A program made the translations under genes and the position numbers. Source: Prosopocoilus inquinatus (lineage: Eukaryota > Arthropoda > Insecta > Coleoptera > Lucanidae). From it: a stretch of 64,000 nt of DNA. Location: positions 60,388,212 through 60,452,211 of the forward strand of contig CM069870.1 in NCBI GenBank assembly GCA_036172665.1. The letters are read 5' to 3'. Of the stretch, positions 55,082 to 64,000 are shown one piece after another. The notes below the pieces were generated by a model, which was not told the origin of the DNA, ran no database searches, and saw nothing but the letters and a program-made list of their open reading frames with translations. The stretch's first letter is position 1, and each line of letters begins with the position of its first letter.

Positions 55082-55179
55082 TAAATATTTATGTCAACAA
55101 ATTATAATTGATACAAGTGCTTCTCAAATAATGTTTTACATTTATAAAGAATATCTTTCGCCGATTATTAAAGAAAAAT

Positions 55180-55810
55180 CTTCTACTCGGTTTAACAAGT
55201 AAGGTAAAGCTCAATTAAAACAGTATAAAAAACAAATGAAAGTCGACCAATCCAAAAACAAAACGAAAAACGAAATAAAAAGAGAACATACAGAAGAGGA
55301 AACACGAGATTGAAAGAAGAACGTTACGAAAGCTTTACAATAGCAACAAACGAATCTTCTCGGTTAAACGAGTAAGGTAAACCACAATTTAAAAGAAAGA
55401 AAAAAAAAACAAATGACAGTCGAACAATTCAAAAACGAAACGCAAAATGAAATTAAAAGAGAGACATAAAAGACGTAAGATCGCGAAATGTAAAAAGAAT
55501 GCTCTACAAAAAGATCTTCTCAGTTAAACAAGTAAAATAAAACCAAACTAAAAACAAAAACAAAAATGGTAAATAAACCGTGGAAAGACAAGTGACAGTC
55601 GATTAATTCAAAAACAAAATTAATGCAAAATGAGAAAAAAAGAAGACACGGAAGGCGTAATGAAAAATTGAGAAGTGCTTTAATTGGAACACGGGAAACT
55701 GACATAACTCGACCAAACTAATCTGTCAAATAAAAGCAAGAGTCGAGTTAGTAGCAAATTAAAAACGAAAACAAAAGAATGACGTTCAAATACATGATAT
55801 CGTTTATGAT
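55180..55810. repeat. A-rich repeat domain (complement of the T-rich filler)
   Basis: The plus strand is A-rich and contains three spaced copies of AAACxAGTAAxxTAAA followed by ACAGTCGAxxAATTCAAAAAC (about 55200, 55370 and 55525), a period near 160-175 bp. The words are complements of those in the T-rich domains. Confidence 0.55.
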
Positions 55811-56284
55811 AATAAGACAGAAGCAATTGATTCCTCTTTTTTTTAGTTACTGTAAAACTAAATGGGCAGTAAATTTAAATTAAGAAAGCAGCAACCAGCA
55901 ATTAAGCGCTCTTAAGAAGCAATTATAACTCTTTTTTTAAATATGAAAAGCGACCACGAACGTCACTCTACTTATAGAAGGTACAAATGCAATATTTATA
56001 AATGCAACGATATAAATGTTTTTAATACTTAGAGTTATAAGCACTTTTACAGCTTGTTCTTAAAACTGAATTGTTCTGTTTGTGCATTTTTACTTTATTA
56101 AAAACCTTAATAAGTCAAAAAAAGTACGTAGCGCTCCAAATAAGCAGTATTAAAACAGTAATTTAGCTATAAGAAGCAGTATTTGTGTTACTAGGGATGT
56201 TTCCGAAAATAAGGATAAAACTCTCATATGAGTACGGTCCTGTCGGTTGTGTCACTGTTTTATAAAATGATACTTGCGATAAGA
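55811..56284. other. No recognisable feature
   Basis: No ORF or repeat identified. Confidence 0.35.
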
Positions 56285-56440
56285 TGCCATATTCTTAAAA
56301 CCAAACAAAACTACCCGAACTTCGTGGAATCAAAATAATAAAAAGCACTGTCAATTTGACAGATTGAAAGCAGTATACGCACCAGTATGGCGGAACGGAG
56401 ATCGTTTTCTTATACGTAAATAGCGACTCCCTAAATACCA
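56285..56440. repeat. Dispersed repeat, partner at 40.29-40.44 kb
   Basis: AAACAAAACTAC, CTGTCAATTTGACA and TATGGCGGAACGGAGATCG occur in the same order as at 40295-40440, same orientation. Confidence 0.55.
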
Positions 56441-56690
56441 ATTCAATGGCTCTGATGAATAAAACAAAGCAATTGCTTGAAGTTCTTTAAAGAAAAGTAG
56501 CAAATATGTTGGTATATATTTGGTATATTTTCATTTTACGTTAAGAAAGAATAAAAAAAATCAAATTTTGATTAGTTTTATAGTTATCTGCGTTTGAAAA
56601 CATAAACTGAAATAATTTATTTAGTTCTAAGAAGGTTAACCTTGGAAAAAATTACTCACAAATCAAAGTAATGTCAATTTTAAAAGCTTA

Positions 56691-56887
56691 ACCCCCAGTT
56701 TTACAATGTCACAAAAATTATTTAATCACTGTTTAATTTAACAGCGTGATTGAAGCCTGTGATTGGTTGAGTGAAACAATTTAATTGGTTGTTTCAAATC
56801 TATTGTTAACTTTGTCCAATGACGTTCCTTAATCAGAGAATTAAATTAATCGCTGATTAACAATGTTTTTTCGTGAAACCCACCGTC
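56691..56887. mobile_element. Diverged MITE
   Basis: ACCCCCAGTTTTACAATGTC followed by TTAATCACTGTTTAAT is mirrored, with differences, by ATTAATCGCTGATTAACAAT followed by TTCGTGAAACCCACCGT. Confidence 0.5.
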
Positions 56888-58657
56888 AATTTACTAAATA
56901 GACGGAGATTTTCCAATAGAAGACATTCCTCTCATGTTTTTTATTCTTTCATTTTAACATAAATGAGATTTAATTTTTTTCACCTGCTACGAAACACCCC
57001 GTAGACATTTTTTTGACAGGAATTGGATAATGGTTCACAACTGAAAATTTTCCAAGTAATTTAACATTAAAAAATAATAATTGAAGTAAAAGCATTTGCT
57101 TCATTTTATTCATCTACCCTCATTTGGTCTAACTCGACCATGACTGCGTTCGAGCGAAAGTTAGATTTTCGATCGCTTTTGGTAAGAGTGTCGTCACTAA
57201 TGTCAACGTGCACGTGAATAATTGGGAAAACTTAACGGAATATTAAATTGAAGGTGTTTCTGAAATTCAAATAAGGTGACCAAATCGATGAAGAAACTGA
57301 ATTAATCTTGTGAATCAATAACGTAAAAATAGGAGAGGATTTGGAGTTCCACCGATATTATTATACAAAGTCTTTTCACAACTTATCTAATATTAATGTT
57401 AATTGCTAAAGTAGGCGTAAAAGGAAGAAGTTTAAAAATAAGAAAAATGACTAGGTGTGTGACTGAGGTGTGTTTGATAAGATTTATGATACATACCAAA
57501 AACATTGCAATGCCCACCTTTATTGCGATTACTTACTAAACAGAAAGTTACCATTTACTTAAAAATATTTAATTATGATAATGAAAATTTTACTCTATTT
57601 TTATATGTTACCGTCTGCTTTAATTTTTGACTATTGAAGGCTTTTAGACCGCAAGCAACCCACTACTCAAACCAATAATGTACCAAAAAAGCACGGAAAT
57701 AAAATGTGTTGCCTATTTTCTAATTTTAAGGGGTCGCGATTTAAAATGAGCATCCTGTTTATATTTATTATTGAACCGTATACGTAATATCTGAAGGTAA
57801 TACATATTTTAAGATCGATCACTTACTTTCATATAAAAATTATTCGAACATGTACAATCGATTTGTATGACGAACATTGTTAAGAATAGTTATGTTGTTA
57901 CAGCGAATGTCAAGTTGTAATCAATAAATCGATTAATTAAGAGACATGATAATAAAAACAAAAAAGATTCAACCTTGACCTGGCAAATTAAAATAATCAA
58001 TTCATATGGCTTATAAATATGCGTGTCGAGTGATGTTCGATTTCGCTTAATGACTTTTGATAGCAGAGAACATTGCCTTGCGTTTGAAGGAAACAGTCAA
58101 CGGCCGACGAATACAATCGAGAATTTCTTTCTCAGTACGTGCAATGTTTTTTTTTCCCTTCTCTCTTTCTTAAAAACCTCTCAAGTTTATTAACTTTTTT
58201 TGTTTTGTTCTCGATCATCAGTAGGGTTTTCGGTTTGAACCGCCAGCGCCGCCTAATTATTTCTTCTGTAACTAACGTTTCTGACTGTCAAATTTGGAAC
58301 ATCAGATCGTTACAGTGGCAAGTTCAAACGTAAATGTTAATCATAAGATATCTTTTAAATCTCGTTTCAAAATATTTAAAAATTTCTGTACACTTTTTAA
58401 AACCGTTGTTTTTAGTTCTGTTAGGAAAACATAAAGAGAAATAACAAAAGAAACTTTGCTTGGCTAAAGCAATTTATAAAATCTGGTCTGTAATCAAAGT
58501 GTGTAATAGACCATCTCTATGTTGTTATGTTTATATTGATTGTTGAATCAAACTGAGATCATAGAATTCAATGAAAACAAGTAGCGCAGATAATATCTGA
58601 AGATTAAAATGTATGAAGTGTGAACGCGAGAGCTTTATGTTCCGCAAGAGGCTAGAG
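56888..58657. other. No recognisable gene
   Basis: About 1.8 kb with no ORF above about 64 codons and no repeat I can define. Confidence 0.4.
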
Positions 58658-61080
58658 TAGGGGTTCCAAACGGGGTCGATATCGACCTCTTGGGAGTCGA
58701 TGAACTTATAAGGACCGGCTGGGACTCGATGAACCTACAGGAGTCGAGTGGGGTCGTTGAACCTCTGGGGGTCTTTCAGGGATTAGGCGAAGTTTTGAAT
58801 TCTTGTCTAGTGGAGGCCTACCTGAATAATTTATTTTAAAAAGTAGATTTACAAATATTAAATAAAAGTGAATTAAATTAAATGGGACACTATTTTTCCT
58901 TGAGACCTTTAATTGTCATTTCTGCGCTACGGACTATATTATAATAGTCAAGCTTTCATAACTTTAATAAAACTGTTTATAAAATTTCGTATCATATACA
59001 CAGCTGCAATTTAGAAAATCCAACAAAAGTTTAAAAAATAATTATTAACACAGATACATTAATTGTTGTATTTACGTTGCTATCGATCACATAATAATTA
59101 CATTAAATAAACTCGAACAGAAGAAAAGAAGAAAATTAATTGATTATCAAGAGAAAAATAAAATACCATCAAGTCTAATAAAATAAAAAACGAAAGACGA
59201 TCGTCAACGAAGATAGGATGAAAATAAAAATGTGTAAAACTAACAATAAGCTAAATCGATATAAAAATTGACAACCAAAAATTGAATTTATAAATAATAA
59301 AGAAGAAATATGATCACTTTATTTAAAATATAAAATAAAGTCAATGGCGATCAATTGACTACTGTTACAAATTTGGGGGCTCACAAATTATAGTCGTTAA
59401 ATTTCAGAATACTTTAATTAAAAGCTGTCGCTTTACACAATTAACAATACAATTGTAATGACCTTGTCTATCAAATAACACTTTTACAAAATGTACTTTC
59501 TATTTATTCGAGGTACGAATCCTTCGCTCGCTAACTTCATAACTATAACTCCTGACGGCTTATATAGCAGAGCCCTCTTGTGCTCGAAATTAACAGAATG
59601 ATCGCGTAGCTTCAGTCATGTTCTGTGACGCAAGGTGGCGTGTCTGATGCTAAAAATAGTTCTGTTTGCGCGTCACGGCTGTAACAATATTAATTAATGT
59701 AAAATAGAAGTCAACGGTGATCAATTAATAATATTAATTAACGTAAAATGTAAAATAATACTCGAGAAAGTGAGTAAATAAAAGTCATTCAATTGATAAA
59801 TTAAGAAGAAGTAAGAAACCATATCAAATAAAATCAAAAAAAAGGAAAACAAAAAAATAATCAATTGATAAGGCAAAACTAAAACTTACATAATAAACAA
59901 TAACAACAACAAAGCGATTTGATTTGAAAATTATTGATTAAATGAAATAAAAAAACACTAAAACAAAAGATGACCAATTGATAATTAAAAATTGAAACCG
60001 TATCAAATAAAAGTTCAATGGTTAAAATATAAAAAAAAAATTAGACATTTTATCTCAAATCCCTCAATCATTTTAACTAGGTCCCACATACCCAAAAATC
60101 GATGAAATCGAATAAAAGAAGAAATAAAGGTCGATACATTGATCACATTAAAAATTGAAAATAAATAAATAGTAAAGAAGAAAAGCGAACAGTTAATGAT
60201 TAAAAATTAAAATAAAGTCAATGGTGATCAATCGACAAGAGGAAAATGTAAAATAAAATAAATTCACACCGTGTAAATGAAAAAGTTATTCAATCGATAA
60301 TTAATAAATAAAAAAAATCATATCAAATAAAATTAGAAAACAAGAAAAGCAAAAGATGATAGACGAAAATAAACATTATATAAAACTAACCATAAATCGA
60401 TTTGATTTAAAAATTGTGGAATTTTACCATAATCAAAAATTAAATTTAATCTCTACATATTAAAGAATAAATTAAATTAAATAAAGGTGATCGATCAATT
60501 AGTAGACGAAAATAAAAACTACATAAAACTAACAATAAGTCAATTTGATTTAATAATCGACGATTTTTTTAATAATCAAAAATTAAATTTAATCTCTATA
60601 ATTAATAAATAAAATAAAGTCAAATCACATAAAAAAGAGAAAACATAAATGGCGATCAATCTACGGGATGAAAATGTAAAATAAACTCAAACCGAGTAAA
60701 TAAGAAAAAGCAAAGACAAAAGACGATCAAGTCATGATTAAGAAATAAAATTATATCAAATAAAATTAAAAAAAAAACAAATTAAATGTAATTGAATACA
60801 AATGAAACAAAAGTCGATACCTAAATTGATTACATTACAAATTTGAATTAATTAAAGTCAAATAAGGAATTAAAAAAAAACAAAAGTCGATCGCTGATGA
60901 AGATTCTATAACACGTCACATTGAATTCAGAGAATTGATAAAATGTTTAACCGAAAGTTTGAAAAAGAAAAACAAAACGCAACCACACTGATAATTCAAA
61001 TAAATTAAAGTCAAACTGAATCAAGTAAAGACAAAATATGAAAAGTGATATACAATAATTTAGAAAAATTAAAGTAAATA
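58658..61080 (-). mobile_element. hAT-like end and A-rich filler, reverse orientation
   Basis: TAGGGGTTCCAAACGGGGTC opens a GC-rich terminal segment with repeated GTCGATGAACCT phrases (58658-58800), the mirror of the right-end segment at 61.70-61.79 kb. From 58860 the DNA is A-rich filler with AAAAGACGATCAA-like phrases. The opposite end of the element was not found. A possible solo LTR interrupts it. Confidence 0.5.
59363..59686. mobile_element. Possible solo LTR
   Basis: The 324-bp segment begins TGTTACAAATTTGGGGGC and ends GGCTGTAACA, has a TATATA box at about 59561 and is less A-rich than the filler on both sides. These suit an LTR. No target duplication is evident (ACTAC against ATATT), and no internal retrotransposon is present. 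Confidence 0.42.
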
Positions 61081-61113
61081 GAATGGAAATTTTTATAACT
61101 TCTCCCTTTACAA

Positions 61114-61789
61114 CAGGAGTTTCCAACCTTTTTTTTTTGCATCGACCACTTGAAAGAAAATAAAAATTTCCATTGAACCCCTTTAAAATCTATCAGCTGT
61201 TTTTGAAACAGTATGTGCAGACACACTAACAGTTTTAAATTTAAATTTGTTAAATTATAATCTGTGACTCATTACTTCATTTTTTAAATTATACACCGAG
61301 CCGATCATCTTGATTCGATTTGACTTCATATTATATTGGCTTTATCAGTTTGACTCTTGTTTGTTTAGTTTTCCTTTTTTTCAAGTTTCCTGGATTCGCG
61401 TTTCTTATGCACCATTCCTCCAAGCTTATTAAAGGTTAAATTCATAGATTTTTTTCGTCTTATTTTCATCACCGAACGTATTTTGTTCTTTTATTCCTTA
61501 TTTGATTTTATTTAATACAATTTTCAATTCATTCGATTCGTTCTTATTTCTTAATTATCATATCTTCTTTTTGTTTTTTTTTTATAGTTTGGTGGTATAT
61601 GTACGTCACTGTTTAATTCGAACAATGTTTAATTCAATTTTATTTAATATCATTTGTAAATCTTTTTTTATTTGTGTTCAGATAGGTAGGTCTTCACTAG
61701 ACACGAATTTATAACTCCGAACCCCTGAAAGCCTCCTAGCGGTTCATCGACCCCTCTCAAGTCTTCATCGACGCCATTGGGAACTCCTG
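61114..61789. mobile_element. hAT-like element with perfect 8-bp target duplication
   Basis: The 676-bp element begins CAGGAGTTTCCAACC and ends TTGGGAACTCCTG. Identical CTTTACAA lies at 61106-61113 and 61790-61797. The left end has CATCGACCACTTG and TTTAAAATCTATC phrases; the right end has GGTTCATCGACCCC and CTTCATCGACGCC. T-rich filler is in between. It is the only complete copy in the window of the family whose ends also occur at 19.8, 20.4, 22.6, 24.2 and 58.7 kb. Confidence 0.88.
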
Positions 61790-61797
61790 CTTTACAA

Positions 61798-63077
61798 CAA
61801 TATGAAGAGTAAAAACAACAAAAGAATAATCTACATTTATACCAACTGTGCGAATGTTATATACAGTGAACGACAGAAAGTTGCACACACGTTGGAATTT
61901 TTGTATATTGATTTTTCTCAAAGTAGAAAACGGAAATCATCAATAATTGAAATTAAAAAAAAAAAAAAAAACATTGAATCTTGAAATCGATGAGAAAGTA
62001 TCTCTCGATTATACGTTCGCGTTCTAACAAACGAACGTACTTGTATTTATTAGATAAAGCAATAAAGACATATTTCAGTGCAAAAAAAAAACGCGAGAGC
62101 GACTAACCCAGAAACTCATAGTGAAAACGAGGCTTTAAATTTGCTCTTTAAATCATCAGAATAGTCACAGAAGACAATGCTAGATGATGCGTCATATGTA
62201 AACCAGATAGATTCAAAAGAAAGACAAGTGAAGTTTACAAAAGGTGATTTCATTGAAAACCTGTTCAACAAACATCAAAACTGACTTATTTGTGTTGTTG
62301 CCCAGATGCTAATTTGGCGTCATCGCGGATTTTTGCTTTGTATCAGCCGGTTCCACTCTTGCCATATCTGAATCAACAAACTCGGTGATAATTGCAAGCA
62401 AACAATGGGGGGAAAACGAACGTACCAAGAACATTTGTACACACACGTCTTTCTTTTGTTTTGTTTTGAAGCCTGATGCAAATGCACTTCCATTAAATGC
62501 TCACACGTGTCGGATATTCCCATAGGGTGTCAACATAAGACAGTTGTACAATTTGTAATCGATCTCCTCCTCATATGGTGTTGATTACACGAAGTAAAGG
62601 GAGGCATACATACATAAATGTGTCTCTTCTTCTTTTATGAAAGAACGTCGAGGGCTTGACGGAAGCCGCGAAATTTACATTATTACTCACTAATCAAACC
62701 CACACGCGACTTCAATGACAAATTTTTAATTACGCACACGGATTATTTTGTTTCGAAATTTTTTATCTTTCTTCCGGGTCATTTGCTTTTTATTATAAAA
62801 ACAGAAAGAGTTTGCGTCCAAACACACACAGTGTACTGCGTTTCGCTTTCAGGGTTTTTCTGTGTGTAAATGTATTATTTATTTTTCTTTATCGGGACGA
62901 CAGGATCTTTTAAACAAATCACAACAGGAATTACAAGAAATCGCGACGGAAAGAGAACCGCGTCCTTAGAAAGTCAAGATCCTTGCGAACGCGGAAACAT
63001 TATTATCAGCAAACCATAATAATTTTTCTACGACGCAATCAAGAGTGCGTTTTTCACGAAATAATTCATTTCAAAAG
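61798..63077. other. No recognisable gene
   Basis: No ORF above about 67 codons and no repeat pairs found. Composition is more mixed than in the filler domains. Confidence 0.4.
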
Positions 63078-63079
63078 TA

Positions 63080-63302
63080 CAGCCGCGAGCTTTAAATTTT
63101 GGTCATCACTGTCAATCAAAACGTCAGTCTTAACTCCGGAAATCTGAAATTTTCTTGCAAATTTGTTGTATTTTAACAAAAAAAAAAAGCATTGAAAGTA
63201 AATTGAATTTTTATTGAGTTTTTTTTTTACTTTTAATCAAACACAAGCCAAGTATAAATCTTTGACAATCAATTGACGACCAAAATTTATTGCTCGCGAC
63301 TG
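63080..63302. mobile_element. MITE, CAGTCGCGAGC ends, TA-flanked
   Basis: CAGCCGCGAGCTTTAAATTT at the left is mirrored by AAATTTATTGCTCGCGACTG at the right; the arms continue with TGGTCATCA / TGACGACCA. TA flanks both sides (63078-63079, 63303-63304). This is a Tc1/mariner-type non-autonomous element by its ends. Confidence 0.75.
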
Positions 63303-63544
63303 TACATAAATACATACAAACTTTCATAATCCAAGTTTAAAAATAATCTTGATTGCTCTGAATATCACAGTGAAAGCTTGCCCGTGTCTAGTAAACAGAG
63401 TTTAATGGCAGTCTAATTACTTTTTGATAGTTCCCGGTAATTTCAGATCCGACGCCCGTCTCTATAACAAGTCTCCCTTAAATAAATATTTAAGTTTAGT
63501 CGTGCGTTAACATTCCCTCGCGTTAAGTGTAATTAATAAATAAC

Positions 63545-64000
63545 TTTTAGGCAACTTTTGTTAAATGCTCGGCAACGAATTATCAAAATTACTGATGATG
63601 AAGGACATTAACGAATTAACCAGAGAATTAGAATCATTTCGTGTTAAGTGTTGGTAACGAGGTGCTCCATTTTGAAGTCCTTCTTCTATTTACAATTCCA
63701 GGAACAATTTCTAAATAGCACACTCATCTTAGCAACGAATGAGACGGGAATTTCGCTGAATTAATTAAAATTCTAGGCAAATTTTAGGCAACTTTTGTTA
63801 AATGCTCGGCAACGAATTATGAAAATTACTGATAATGAAGGACATTAACGAATTAACCAGAGAATTAGAATCATTTCATGTTAAGTGTTGGTAACGAGGT
63901 ACTCCATTTTGAAGTCCTTCTATTTACAATTCCAGGAACAATTTCTAAACAGCACACTCATCCTAGCATCGAATGAGACGGGAATTTCGCTGAATTAATT
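63545..64000. repeat. 237-bp tandem repeat, runs off the window
   Basis: TTTTAGGCAACTTTTGTTAA begins at 63545 and 63782. The second copy follows the first with few substitutions and one 3-bp gap, and is cut by the window end. No ORF. Confidence 0.9.

Noticed and set aside
6122..64000. CRISPR arrays, operons or bacterial-type systems
   Set aside because: Repeats here are transposon ends, satellites or microsatellites without regular unique spacers, and the LINE and Tc1 content shows animal DNA.
1..64000. tRNA or rRNA genes
   Set aside because: I looked for GGTTCGAATC-like B boxes with a matching acceptor stem and for conserved rRNA phrases and found none. A tRNAscan-SE run would be decisive.

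Overview
This is AT-rich, intron- or intergenic-like DNA from an animal, most probably an insect. The reasons are a CR1/L2-type LINE, Tc1 transposons of the kind common in arthropods, and many hAT-type and TACAGGGTG-ended miniature transposons. I cannot name the order or species. I found no host protein-coding exon, tRNA or rRNA that I would defend. Apart from one LINE ORF and two broken Tc1 transposases, the open frames are short and chance-like.

Layout. 0.9-2.3 kb is a T-rich repeat domain. 2.3-5.3 kb is a LINE with an uninterrupted 909-residue endonuclease-reverse transcriptase ORF, a 3' hairpin and a TAAA tail. 6.1-8.8 kb is an array of about four 645-657 bp tandem units. 9-17 kb carries small MITEs, two hAT-like elements (9.7-10.6 kb, and 12.47-13.08 kb with a perfect 8-bp target duplication) and larger inverted-repeat elements. 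18.4-19.1 kb holds monomers in head-to-head orientation that each contain a well-formed type I hammerhead ribozyme. 19.2-24.5 kb is a nest of hAT ends, T-rich filler and MITEs. 25.4-29.5 kb looks like one large hAT-like element carrying a 690-bp foldback and a 1.45-kb tandem duplication. 32.4-33.9 kb is a Tc1 element with IR/DR ends and a broken transposase. 35.5-36.4 kb is a nearly identical 463-bp tandem duplication. 36.65-37.0 kb is an unexplained GC-rich block. 37-40 kb has several foldback MITEs. 42.75-45.23 kb and 46.81-49.31 kb are two hAT-like elements of about 2.5 kb without transposase. 50.8-53.7 kb is a second Tc1 copy in the opposite orientation, interrupted by a 1.3-kb hAT-like insertion. 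54.4-61.8 kb has more hAT ends, A-rich filler and a possible solo LTR. The last kilobase has a TA-flanked MITE and a 237-bp tandem repeat.

Functionally the window is a record of transposition. Insertions sit inside insertions: hAT in Tc1, hAT in a TACAGGGTG element, and a TACAGGGTG MITE in a hAT element. The same strand-asymmetric filler (motif GATCGTCTTTTGTTTT) lies inside hAT-like elements with different terminal sequences. The most biologically active-looking items are the hammerhead ribozymes and the nearly intact LINE. All similarities were judged by eye; no database or alignment was run.
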